Source: CAVQCA01 sp963763115 (GTDB lineage: Bacteria > Pseudomonadota > Gammaproteobacteria > UBA9214). From it: a stretch of DNA of 64,000 nt. The position numbers and the translations under genes were made by a program. The stretch is taken from assembly GCA_963763115.1 (NCBI GenBank), contig CAVXNM010000078.1:48410-112409 (forward strand), given 5' to 3'. The notes under the pieces are model-generated. The model worked only from the letters and a program-made list of their open reading frames with translations. It was not told the origin of the DNA and searched no databases. The number at the start of each line of letters is the position of its first letter. Positions within the stretch are counted from its first letter, which is position 1. Shown piece after piece: positions 1 to 7,605 of this stretch.

Positions 1-847
1 CATCCTGCGTACCCGCCCCGCGCGGGTGGCCGAGGCCTATCACAAGGTCTGGTTTAACGAGACCAACGAATCACCGCTGCGTTACTACACCCGCCGCCAG
101 GCGGAACTGCTGGGCGAGCGCCTGGGCAAGGGTGACAACAGACTTCTCGTCAGCTGGGCCATGCGCTATGGCAATCCCTCAATCGAGGAGCAGATGGACG
201 CCTTGCACAAGCAGGGTTGCGAACGCGTGCTGATCGTGCCGTTGTATCCGCAATACAGCGCCTCCACCACGGCCACGGTCAATGACCGGGTCTTCGAGAC
301 GCTGAAGACCATGCGCTGGCAGCCGGCACTGCGCTGCCTGCCGCCCTATTACGATCACCCGGCCTACATCGAAGCTATTGCGCAGTCGATAGATCAGCAC
401 ATGGCGGCGGGTGAGCAGCGCCCCGAGGTGATACTGGCTTCCTTCCATGGCCTGCCACAGGAATACTTCGACAAGGGTGATCCCTATTACTGCCACTGTG
501 CCAAAACCACCCGCCTGCTACGTGAGCGGCTCGGTCTTAGTGAACAGCAGCTGCGCATGACCTTCCAGTCGCGCTTCGGCCCGAAGAAATGGCTGCAACC
601 CTACACCGACAAAACTCTCAAGGCGCTGGCCCGGGAGGGCGTCAGGCACCTCGCCGTGGTCATGCCGGGCTTTGCCGCCGATTGCCTGGAAACCCTCGAG
701 GAGATGGCCATGCAGAACCGCGACCTGTTCCTGGGACATGGCGGCACCCGCTACGATGTCATCCCCTGCCTGAATGATTCAGAGACGGGGATCGATATGC
801 TGCATAACCTGGTCGCACAGGAACTGGCCGGATGGATTGCAACCTAG
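1..847 (+). CDS. hemH: ferrochelatase, 5' end cut off by the window
   Basis: Ferrochelatase inserts ferrous iron into protoporphyrin IX, the last step of heme b synthesis, at the inner face of the cytoplasmic membrane. The reading frame is open from base 2 (I-L-R-T-R-P-A-R-V-A) with no start inside the window, so the N-terminal part is missing; comparison with the usual length of about 320-370 residues suggests 60-90 residues are lost. Family landmarks are the PLYPQYSASTTATV segment, the catalytic-histidine motif ASFHGLPQEYF, the FQSRFGPKKWLQPYT block and the late GFAADCLETLEE motif. Nothing inside the visible part is broken. The next gene starts 50 bases downstream on the same strand. Confidence 0.95.
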   Translation, partial: ILRTRPARVAEAYHKVWFNETNESPLRYYTRRQAELLGERLGKGDNRLLVSWAMRYGNPSIEEQMDALHKQGCERVLIVPLYPQYSASTTATVNDRVFETLKTMRWQPALRCLPPYYDHPAYIEAIAQSIDQHMAAGEQRPEVILASFHGLPQEYFDKGDPYYCHCAKTTRLLRERLGLSEQQLRMTFQSRFGPKKWLQPYTDKTLKALAREGVRHLAVVMPGFAADCLETLEEMAMQNRDLFLGHGGTRYDVIPCLNDSETGIDMLHNLVAQELAGWIAT

Positions 848-896
848 GAGATGGCGCGGTTGTTGCGGCAAGCTGGACTTTAAATCGGGGATATAT

Positions 897-1922
897 ATGA
901 AAATGAAACAGCAGGTGTCAGTAATGGAAGCCGTTGTCATGCGAGCTCCCGGCGGGGCCGAGGTGCTGCGGCACCAGAAAGTTCCCGTGCCCGGGATCAT
1001 ACACGACACGGACGTGCTGGTCCGGCTCAGAGCGGCAGGGCTAAACCCTGTCGATGCAAAACTGCGACAGAACCCCGGCAGCTACTCGATGCCATTGCCT
1101 GTGGTGCTCGGCTTCGACGGTGCCGGCGTGGTAGAGGCGACCGGCAGGGAAGTCACCCGCTTTGCCCCAGGTGACGAGGTCTACTTCTGCCACCCGAGCT
1201 TCGGCGGGCGCTCGGGCTGTTATGCGTCCTACACGGTCGTGCCCGAAATCCTGCTGGCACGCAAACCGGCGCGCCTGAGTTTTACCGAGGCCGCGGCCGT
1301 TCCCCTGGCGCTGATCACCGCATGGGAATCGCTGTTTCAACGGGCCGCTGTACAGGCCGGCCAGAAAGTGCTCGTGCATGGCGGAGCCGGCGGGGTGGGC
1401 CACCTCGCCATCCAGTTGGCAAAACAGGCCGGGGCCGGTGTTTGCACAACCGTCAGTTCGGAGACCAAGGCAGCGTTCGTGAACTCCCTGGGTGCGGATG
1501 AGCACATCTACTATCGTGACGAGGATTTTACGCAGGCGGTACTGCGCTGGACCGCGGGTCAGGGCGTCGACGTCGCACTGGACACCGTCGGCGGAGAAAC
1601 CTTCGAGCATACCTTTGCCGCCGTGCGCTATGCAGGCCTGGTGGTCACGCTGCTGCAACCCGCAGCCAGTACCAACTGGGGCATCGCACGCCAGCGCAAC
1701 CTTGGCATAGGACTTGAGCTGATGCTGTCGCCGACTTACCTTGAGATTGCGCAGGCACAACGCGCGCAGTCACGCATCCTTGAAGCGTGTGCAGCGCGCT
1801 TCGACAACGGGGAACTCAGGGTCTGCGTGACACAGACCTGTTCCCTGAAAGATGCGGCGCTGGCCCATCATGAGCTGGAGAGTGGCACACAGGTCGGTAA
1901 ACTGGTCCTGGAAATCGATTGA
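897..1922 (+). CDS. zinc-independent MDR-family NADPH:quinone reductase-like oxidoreductase
   Basis: About 341 residues: an N-terminal GroES-like substrate domain followed by a Rossmann domain with the dinucleotide motif VLVHGGAGGVGHLAIQLAK. The Cys/His ligands of zinc alcohol dehydrogenases are not visible, so it belongs with the zeta-crystallin/quinone reductase branch. The likely role is NADPH-dependent reduction of quinones or activated alkenes in the cytoplasm; the substrate cannot be told from sequence. The ATG at 897 is preceded by a GGGG run six bases upstream. ATG at 924 (M-E-A-V-V-M-R-A-P) matches the usual family N-terminus better and is a real alternative. The open frame runs further upstream into hemH, but that part is only overlap. 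Confidence 0.85.
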   Translation: MKMKQQVSVMEAVVMRAPGGAEVLRHQKVPVPGIIHDTDVLVRLRAAGLNPVDAKLRQNPGSYSMPLPVVLGFDGAGVVEATGREVTRFAPGDEVYFCHPSFGGRSGCYASYTVVPEILLARKPARLSFTEAAAVPLALITAWESLFQRAAVQAGQKVLVHGGAGGVGHLAIQLAKQAGAGVCTTVSSETKAAFVNSLGADEHIYYRDEDFTQAVLRWTAGQGVDVALDTVGGETFEHTFAAVRYAGLVVTLLQPAASTNWGIARQRNLGIGLELMLSPTYLEIAQAQRAQSRILEACAARFDNGELRVCVTQTCSLKDAALAHHELESGTQVGKLVLEID

Positions 1923-2240
1923 GTGATGGGCATAATGGCAGGCAACGGTGACGTCGCCATTGCAGCCAGACTGCCACCCATCGCATGACCTTCCGGTAAT
2001 TCACTTTTTCCCGGCCGCTGTTGCACAGATGACCGCTGTAAAACGACCATTCCGGTCCGATCCAGAAAACATTCATCATCGCGAATCAACGCAAACCACG
2101 CGCGGGGATGTATTCCATGTCCGATTCCAGCCGGATCACAGAACAGGCGACCCTTATATATTCCGGAAGATTGCCAATATATTGTATTGAGGCGGTCAGG
2201 AAGTGCCGCTGGAATTGAACCATGAGGTCAAGGTGATCCT
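1923..2240. other. intergenic stretch without a recognisable gene
   Basis: The stretch between the oxidoreductase and the small Cys-rich gene holds only short frames lacking a ribosome binding site or recognisable protein features. The last 100 bases are locally AT-rich (around 2150-2190) and could hold the promoter of the downstream small gene. No clear -35/-10 pair was found. Confidence 0.4.
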
Positions 2241-2468
2241 ATGTCAGTTTACGGTCATGATCTGAGGAGTTGTGCAACGTGCGCCTATTGGGGTGGCTCA
2301 AGGAAGGCCGTCAACATGCGGGCCGGCATGAATGTCGATCACTATGAAACGGGACCCTGCGCCCACCTCAACAGACGGGGCGTGCAGTGCAGTGAGAACG
2401 CCGTATGCCAGGATTACCTGATGTGGTCCGCCATTAAAGACCGTTTACTGAAAATTATCACGGGATAG
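2241..2468 (+). CDS. small cysteine-rich protein of unknown function
   Basis: A 75-residue protein with five cysteines: C11 and C14 as a CxxC pair, then C40, C50 and C56. It also has conserved-looking aromatic and glycine positions (A-Y-W-G-G after the CxxC; M-W near the end). The spacing would suit a small zinc or iron-sulfur site, but no named family was recognised. There is no signal peptide or membrane segment. The ATG at 2241 opens right after AAGGTGATCCT, whose AAGGTGA can act as ribosome binding site. It is isolated, with about 320 bases of noncoding DNA on both sides. The coding call rests on composition and the ordered Cys pattern. Confidence 0.6.
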   Translation: MSVYGHDLRSCATCAYWGGSRKAVNMRAGMNVDHYETGPCAHLNRRGVQCSENAVCQDYLMWSAIKDRLLKIITG

Positions 2469-2802
2469 ATCCTGTCCGCCCCGACAGAATTCAATTTCAC
2501 CGGGAAGCGTCATCACGGTTAATGACAGCCCGGACAGTGCTGTTCGTATTCCCCTTCAGCAGAAGATTCGCGGACTGTTATCACTGGAATATCCCGAATG
2601 GACGCCGCCTGTTTGCCGGTACTGGACCGACGGCGAGTGTTGCTTTGAACGCGGTTTAAACCTGAAGTACACTTTGCCAGCGTCTCACCAGTCGATGCCA
2701 TGATGACGTCGTCGGACGCGGCTTCGAAGCGGCCGTATGAAATCGTGGCGAAGAAATGATTCGATTATCCGCCATAATGCATCAAGCGCAGGAATGAGCA
2801 GA
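2469..2802. other. intergenic stretch, nothing convincing
   Basis: No supported gene. A 60-codon minus-strand frame at 2519-2701 has no ribosome binding site and low-complexity Arg/Ser composition, and was not accepted. The leader of the downstream Rof-like gene lies in the last part. Confidence 0.35.
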
Positions 2803-3045
2803 ATGGAGCCGACCGATTACACGCCGATTGATTGCAGCTCGTACAGTGAATACGAGCTGGCCATCATGCATGGAAAACGACTGCGGGTAAGCTGGCGTGA
2901 CGCGGAGGGATCTCCCCGTATCGAGGTGCTGGTACCGGTCGATCTGCGCACACGGCAAGGCGAGGAGTTTCTGGTGGCAACCGACCATTTCGGTGCTCAA
3001 CGGGAAATCAGGCTGGACCGAATACTGGGCTACCAATGCCTCTGA
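2803..3045 (+). CDS. Rof-like Rho-binding antiterminator family protein
   Basis: An 80-residue protein aligning by eye with E. coli Rof: Y-x-P-I-D-C-S-S-Y near the N-terminus, E-L-A-I-M-H-G-K-R-L in the middle and R-E-I-R-L-D-R-I at the end. Rof binds Rho and inhibits Rho-dependent termination, so this protein may modulate transcription termination; that role is inferred from family resemblance. ATG 2803 has an AGGAA nine bases upstream and gives the family length. ATG 2794 and an extension from 2737 are possible but less likely. A Ycf46-type ATPase gene follows after 60 bases. Confidence 0.75.
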   Translation: MEPTDYTPIDCSSYSEYELAIMHGKRLRVSWRDAEGSPRIEVLVPVDLRTRQGEEFLVATDHFGAQREIRLDRILGYQCL

Positions 3046-3105
3046 GGTCACTGACCCATCGCCCGGGGATTACCCGCCGGGTGCAATGACATCGGCCTGA
3101 CCAGC

Positions 3106-4599
3106 ATGTTTAACGGAAATCGGCGGACGGACGACAGCCATGATCTCGAGTTGCTGTTGCGCTCCCGTGTCCCGTTGATCGTGGTGGAATCCCGGGATGA
3201 AACGCGGGTCACACGGCTGTTCTCCACGCTGGCGCTGCGGCTCGCCATACCGGTGATGGCGTGGTCTTCGACCAACGGCCTGCATCGCATAGACTACGAA
3301 TCGGTGCCCCAGCGCCATACCAGTGAACCGCGTCAGGCGCTGGGACAGATCAAGGCCACGACCCAGGCCACAATTTACCTGCTGCTGGACTTCCACCCCT
3401 ACCTGGATGACCCCTACAACATCCGTCTGCTGAAGGAAATCGCCCTGGACTATCCCCGCCTGGGACACACACTGGTGCTGATAAGCCACCAGCTTGAGAT
3501 TCCCCCGGAACTGCGCAGCTACAGTGCGCGTTTCTCCCTTTCCATGCCGAATGCCGAACGTCTGGAAGAAATTATCCGGGAGGAGGCAAGTCACTGGTCA
3601 AAGGTCAATCACGGCAAAAAGGTGAAGACGGACCACCGGATACTGGACCTGCTAGTGAGCCAGTTGCGCGGCCTGACGGCAACCGATGCACGCCGGATTA
3701 TCCGTAGCGTCATCTACGATGACGGGACCATCAGCAGCGAGGACCTGAACCGCGCCGCACGGGAGCGCTACACCCTGCTGGATAACAATGGCGCGCTGTC
3801 CTGTGAATTCGACACGGTGGATTTTATCGACGTGGGCGGTCTGGAGAATCTCAAACGCTGGATCAAGCGCCGCCGTGTCGCCTTTCTTGAACCGGATGGA
3901 AAACTGGATATACCAAAGGGCATCCTGCTAGTCGGCGTGCAGGGTGGCGGCAAGAGCCTTGCCGCCAGGGCCGTCGCCGGAATGTGGAGACTCGCGTTGC
4001 TGCGGCTCGACTTCGGCACGCTCTACAACAAGTTCTTTGGGGAAACCGAACGCAACTTGCGCGAAGCGCTCAAGTCAGCCGAGGCCATGGCGCCTTGCGT
4101 GTTATGGATCGATGAGATCGAGAAGGCCATCGCCGCCGGCGACTACGACAACGGCACCTCGCGGCGGATTCTTGGTAACCTGTTGACCTGGATGTCCGAA
4201 CGTACGGCAGCGGTGTTCATCGTCGCCACAGCCAACGTGATCGAACACCTGCCTCCGGAACTGATCCGCAAGGGACGACTGGATGAAATTTTCTTCGTAG
4301 ACCTGCCCGATGCCGCTACCCGCGCCGAAATCTTCGCCATTCATCTGCGCAAGCGCGATCTCAACCCGTCCGACTTCAACATCCCGGCGCTCGCCGCGCT
4401 AACGGAAGGCTTCTCCGGCGCAGAAATCGAACAGGCCGTCGTGGCCGCCCTGTACCTCGCACGGGAGCAGCAGTTGCCGCTCAACACGGCTCATATCCGC
4501 AATGAACTGGTGCAGACTCAACCGCTTTCCCGGGTTATGACGGAGAACGTGAGTCGCCTGCGCGCATGGGCCAAAGACCGAACAGTATCGGCCAATTGA
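3106..4599 (+). CDS. Ycf46-type AAA+ ATPase
   Basis: A 497-residue AAA+ protein. The N-terminal third (L-E-L-L-L-R-S-R-V-P-L-I-V-V-E-S onward) is the conserved non-ATPase region of the cyanobacterial/plastid Ycf46 family. The ATPase core carries Walker A GVQGGGKS near residue 277, Walker B CVLWIDEIEKA near residue 331, a sensor-like FIVATANVIEHLP and an arginine-finger region RKGRLDEIFF. A C-terminal helical lid contains GFSGAEIEQAV. In cyanobacteria Ycf46 has been linked to CO2-related growth, but its bacterial role is unsettled. The protein should be cytoplasmic and hexameric by analogy with other AAA+ enzymes. The ATG start is unambiguous from alignment to the N-terminal region. Confidence 0.85.
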   Translation: MFNGNRRTDDSHDLELLLRSRVPLIVVESRDETRVTRLFSTLALRLAIPVMAWSSTNGLHRIDYESVPQRHTSEPRQALGQIKATTQATIYLLLDFHPYLDDPYNIRLLKEIALDYPRLGHTLVLISHQLEIPPELRSYSARFSLSMPNAERLEEIIREEASHWSKVNHGKKVKTDHRILDLLVSQLRGLTATDARRIIRSVIYDDGTISSEDLNRAARERYTLLDNNGALSCEFDTVDFIDVGGLENLKRWIKRRRVAFLEPDGKLDIPKGILLVGVQGGGKSLAARAVAGMWRLALLRLDFGTLYNKFFGETERNLREALKSAEAMAPCVLWIDEIEKAIAAGDYDNGTSRRILGNLLTWMSERTAAVFIVATANVIEHLPPELIRKGRLDEIFFVDLPDAATRAEIFAIHLRKRDLNPSDFNIPALAALTEGFSGAEIEQAVVAALYLAREQQLPLNTAHIRNELVQTQPLSRVMTENVSRLRAWAKDRTVSAN

Positions 4600-4710
4600 A
4601 CAAAAAATCTCAAATACATTGATGTCAAGTCATCGCAGACAGGCGGCAAGTTATTAACAATCCTGGCACGTCCAGCGGGGAAATGACGCAGAATCAAGGG
4701 TATTCCCGCC

Positions 4711-4857
4711 CAATTCATTATATGTAATTGTTTTACATCATTATATTATCTATAACGAAGGTCGCCACGGGTAGCAGGCAGGGAAACTGGTTGTTGCCGG
4801 CGCGCTATTCCTGTTGTTCTATCCACATAGTTATCCACAGCTTTCCTTATGGATAAC
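4711..4857. other. origin-like element 1: AT-rich tract plus DnaA-box cluster
   Basis: Bases 4711-4757 are about 17% GC in a GC-rich neighbourhood. Seventy bases on lies a cluster of DnaA-box-like nonamers: CTATCCACA at 4820-4828 (one mismatch), a perfect TTATCCACA at 4831-4839 and reverse-oriented TATGGATAA at 4848-4856 (one mismatch). The 20-mer at 4821-4840 matches the one at 39839-39858 at 19 of 20 bases, and the AT-rich block and the CAGG-rich spacer also resemble that second site. AT-rich DNA beside DnaA boxes is the layout of an unwinding origin, but DnaA-regulated promoters look similar. The DUF3135 and rpmE genes follow. Confidence 0.5.
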
Positions 4858-4991
4858 TCATTGCCGCCAAATGGAATTGCAAAACATTCTCAGTCTACAT
4901 CGACCGGCGCTTCAGCAACTGTGTTATGCTTTTTTGCACACCGGAACAACAACAATTGCCTGGGCGATGCCCGGCATGAACCGGAGGGACC

Positions 4992-5351
4992 ATGCGAAAC
5001 AAACCGTCCACCCCACCGCAAGATTTTGATGCCTGGTCAGCCCTGGCCAAGTCAAACCCACAGGCATTCGAGGATTGCCGGGACCGGATCATTAATGAAG
5101 CTATCCTGCGCGCCCCGGCACGCAAGCAACTACGTCTGCGCCGGATGCAATGGAAGCTGAACCAGATACGCAAGACCTCACGCACGCCCATGATCGCCTG
5201 CCTGCGGATGAACCGGATGTTATGGGAGGCGGTGATCGGTGACAAAGGGCTGCTCGACTGCCTGCTCCACCCGGATAGCTCACGACGACGTCCTGATGCC
5301 GTGAAGGACAAGCCTACGGCAAGGATCATCCCTTTCGGGCAATCCCGCTAG
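4992..5351 (+). CDS. DUF3135 family protein
   Basis: A 119-residue basic protein with the DUF3135 pattern F-D-A-W-S-A-L-A-K-S-N-P-Q-A-F-E, then an Arg/Lys-rich helical region with conserved R-L-R-R-M-Q-W-K-L. No function is established for the family. The ATG has a strong GGAGGG ribosome binding site five bases upstream. It lies between the DnaA-box cluster and rpmE on the same strand; rpmE has its own promoter just after this gene's stop. No membrane segment or signal peptide is visible. Confidence 0.8.
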   Translation: MRNKPSTPPQDFDAWSALAKSNPQAFEDCRDRIINEAILRAPARKQLRLRRMQWKLNQIRKTSRTPMIACLRMNRMLWEAVIGDKGLLDCLLHPDSSRRRPDAVKDKPTARIIPFGQSR

Positions 5352-5355
5352 GCAC

Positions 5356-5384
5356 TTGCCGTACGCCAGTCTATAAAGTACTAT
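5356..5384 (+). promoter_or_regulatory. sigma-70-type promoter for rpmE
   Basis: TTGCCG at 5356-5361, a 17-base spacer and TACTAT at 5379-5384, followed by an 80-base leader to the rpmE ATG. The leader holds a short inverted repeat (CGAAAA ... TTTTCG) just before the ribosome binding site GAGGA, which could affect translation of the ribosomal protein. Confidence 0.55.
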
Positions 5385-5464
5385 ACGCGACCTTTTCAGG
5401 GGTGCCCAGCATTTGTCCTGCACGCCCAGTCAGAAGGCGAAAAGCCGATATTTTCGAGGAAGTT

Positions 5465-5671
5465 ATGAAATCCAACATCCATCCCGCATACGGGGATATC
5501 AAGGTTACCTGCAGTTGCGGCTCGATCTTTGAAACGCGCTCAACGGTAGGCAGGGACCTCAATATCGAGGTGTGCTCGCAATGCCATCCGTTTTACACCG
5601 GCAAACAGAAGATCGTCGACTCCGGCGGCCGCGTGGACAAGTTCCGCCGCCGCTACGGGAAAAACAAGTAG
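5465..5671 (+). CDS. rpmE: 50S ribosomal protein L31, zinc-binding form
   Basis: A 68-residue L31 protein with the zinc ligand set C16, C18, C37 and C40 (T-C-S-C-G and V-C-S-Q-C-H-P-F-Y-T-G), so it is the C+ paralogue used when zinc is sufficient. L31 bridges the central protuberance of the large subunit and the small-subunit head. The start at ATG 5465 gives the family length and is preceded by GAGGA four bases upstream; the open frame extends further upstream without meaning. A rho-independent terminator follows the stop. In several gammaproteobacteria rpmE neighbours priA; here priA lies 34 kb away. Confidence 0.97.
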   Translation: MKSNIHPAYGDIKVTCSCGSIFETRSTVGRDLNIEVCSQCHPFYTGKQKIVDSGGRVDKFRRRYGKNK

Positions 5672-5703
5672 GTCGTTACCCGTGCGCAACAAATTGCGAC
5701 CAG

Positions 5704-5730
5704 GGGGTGTCCTTACGGGACGCCCCTTTT
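5704..5730 (+). terminator. rho-independent terminator after rpmE
   Basis: Stem GGGGTGTCC (5704-5712) with GGACGCCCC (5718-5726), a five-base loop and TTTT at 5727-5730. One G-T pair lies in the stem. It overlaps the probable start region of the following nuclease gene. Confidence 0.7.
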
Positions 5731-6519
5731 GCTTTCGGTCGCAGGCTGTTTGCGCTCCTTCTTTGCTGTTGCTCGACAACAGTCAGTGCGACCGACTGCC
5801 CTGCCATCCGGGCCCGCGAGCAGGTAGAAGTGGCCTATGTCTACGACGGCGACACTGTCAAGCTGGCGGATGGGCGCAAGCTGCGCTTCATAGGCATCAA
5901 TACGCCGGAAATCGGCCGGCACGGCAAGGCAAACCAGGCGCTCGCGTCACAGGCTCGGTCCTTCCTGGATGACCTTCTCAACGCACACAATCGCACACTG
6001 ACCCTGCAGTCCGGCGCCGAGGAACACGATCATTACGGTCGTCTGCTGGCTCATGCGTTCCTGGAGAATGGCAGCAATGTCGCCGTGCAACTACTGGATG
6101 CGGGTCTGGCAACGACGCTCATTGTGCCGCCCGACACCTGGGCAGTCGATTGCTATCAGCAACACGAAAACAGCGCCCGCGCCGGCCGCCGCGGTCTATG
6201 GTCACTGCCAGCCTATCAGCCACAGGACAGCACCTCCCTGCAACGGGACACGAAAGGGTTTCACATCGTACACGGCCGGGTCACGGCGATCCGCCACACC
6301 CGTTACACCGTGTGGCTGGATCTGGAAGGAATGCTCACAGCGCGCGTTTCTACAAGTGACCTCTCCAACTTCAGACCTGGATATCTCGACAATCTGGAAG
6401 GCGAATTGGTAGAATTACGCGGCTGGATCAAGACAGGCAGTTACGGGCTGAGAGTAACCGTGCGGCACCCGGCGGCGCTCCAGATGCTTGTCACGGGAGC
6501 ATCCCCCCGTTCAAAATGA
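5707..6519 (+). CDS. secreted thermonuclease-family (SNase) protein
   Basis: Staphylococcal-nuclease-like fold: V-A-Y-V-Y-D-G-D-T-V-K-L with calcium-site aspartates, R-F-I-G-I-N-T-P-E, E-E-H-D-H-Y-G-R-L-L-A catalytic block and G-L-W-S-L-P at the end of the SNase domain. A further C-terminal region of about 75 residues looks like a small beta domain. Taking GTG 5707 as start gives a signal peptide (M-S-L-R-D-A-P-F-A-F-G-R-R-L-F-A-L-L-L) and about 270 residues, implying export and extracytoplasmic nucleic acid cleavage. The start is uncertain: it lies inside the rpmE terminator stem and lacks a well-spaced ribosome binding site. The nuclease next to rpmE is also seen in Pseudomonas. Confidence 0.8.
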   Translation: MSLRDAPFAFGRRLFALLLCCCSTTVSATDCPAIRAREQVEVAYVYDGDTVKLADGRKLRFIGINTPEIGRHGKANQALASQARSFLDDLLNAHNRTLTLQSGAEEHDHYGRLLAHAFLENGSNVAVQLLDAGLATTLIVPPDTWAVDCYQQHENSARAGRRGLWSLPAYQPQDSTSLQRDTKGFHIVHGRVTAIRHTRYTVWLDLEGMLTARVSTSDLSNFRPGYLDNLEGELVELRGWIKTGSYGLRVTVRHPAALQMLVTGASPRSK

Positions 6520-6630
6520 CGCACACCCTGCATCGAGACAGATGGCACTCCATTCAGGTTCGGTCGTACACCGCCGTCTATACTTACATGCAGTCGAAAT
6601 CACTCGAGTCACCTGCCGGCGAAGAACAGC

Positions 6631-7554
6631 ATGAACAAGATAAGCATAATTGGCGGTGCAGGTCGCGTCGGTGAAACAACCGCCCTGGTCATCGCAGAGC
6701 AAGGACTGTGCCGTGAAGTGGCGCTTCTGGATGTAGGCGAGGGAGCCGCAGAAGGTGCTGCGCAGGACATCCAGCAATCCGCATCGTTTTTCAGATTTGA
6801 TGTGCAGATCCATGGCGATCACGACCCGGCGATTATCATCGATTCCGACCTGGTCATAGTCACTGCGGGTTCGCCGCGAAAACCGGGCATGTCCCGCAGC
6901 GATGTACTCCAGACCAATCGGGCCGTCATCGACGATATTATCGACCAGGTACTGCAATACGCTCCCCACGCCTTGCTGCTGCTGGTTACGAACCCTGTCG
7001 TTGCCCTGACCTGGCATGCCTGGAAACGGACGGGCTGGAACCGGAGCCGTGTGTTCGGCCAGGGAGGCGTTCTCGACGCCTCTCGCATGGCCAATTCCAT
7101 TGCGCAGGAAACCGGCTTGTCCTCCAGGGACATACACACACTGGTCATCGGCGGCCATGACGACACCATGGTGCCCTTGTTCCGCTTCAGCAGCATCAGT
7201 GGCATACCGGTATCGAAGTTCCTGGACCCGGTGGCCACCGAACGAGTGGCCGAGCACACCCGCAACGGCGGAGCGGAGGTGCTGGCCCTGAGAAAAACCA
7301 GCAGCGCCTATAACGCCCCGGCAGCTGCGATCGCCACCATGGTTGACGCTATCAGCCATGACCGCAAACGCATCCTGCCCTGCGTCTGTGTGCTGGACGG
7401 TGAATACGGGGAACGCGACGTGACCGTTGGTGTGCCTGCGGTTCTTGGAAGCCAGGGCGTGGAAAAAGTTATCGAACTGGACATGAACGAACGAGAACTG
7501 GCCGCCTTCAGACACTCTCTTGGCGGAATTCGCACCAGTATCGATCTCCTGTAG
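6631..7554 (+). CDS. mdh: malate dehydrogenase, LDH-like type
   Basis: A 307-residue NAD-dependent dehydrogenase that interconverts malate and oxaloacetate. The N-terminal dinucleotide motif is G-G-A-G-R-V-G. The mobile-loop signature A-G-S-P-R-K-P-G-M-S-R-S-D carries the arginines that favour malate over lactate. V-T-N-P-V is the nucleotide-binding turn, and the catalytic histidine sits in G-G-H-D-D-T-M-V-P near residue 175. It is of the LDH-like bacterial type rather than the E. coli type. The family substrate-binding region G-V-L-D-S-A-R reads G-V-L-D-A-S-R here, which keeps the arginine. It occupies the slot between the nuclease and PBP1A genes that holds a malic enzyme in Pseudomonas (recalled gene order). 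Confidence 0.88.
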   Translation: MNKISIIGGAGRVGETTALVIAEQGLCREVALLDVGEGAAEGAAQDIQQSASFFRFDVQIHGDHDPAIIIDSDLVIVTAGSPRKPGMSRSDVLQTNRAVIDDIIDQVLQYAPHALLLLVTNPVVALTWHAWKRTGWNRSRVFGQGGVLDASRMANSIAQETGLSSRDIHTLVIGGHDDTMVPLFRFSSISGIPVSKFLDPVATERVAEHTRNGGAEVLALRKTSSAYNAPAAAIATMVDAISHDRKRILPCVCVLDGEYGERDVTVGVPAVLGSQGVEKVIELDMNERELAAFRHSLGGIRTSIDLL

Positions 7555-7605
7555 ACGACGGACGAGCGGGCCCTAGCCCGAATATCTCACCGGGCAGCGG
7601 CAGTC

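Noticed and set aside
2519..2701. A 60-codon minus-strand frame with two cysteines near its end
   Set aside because: No ribosome binding site, low-complexity composition and no family resemblance.
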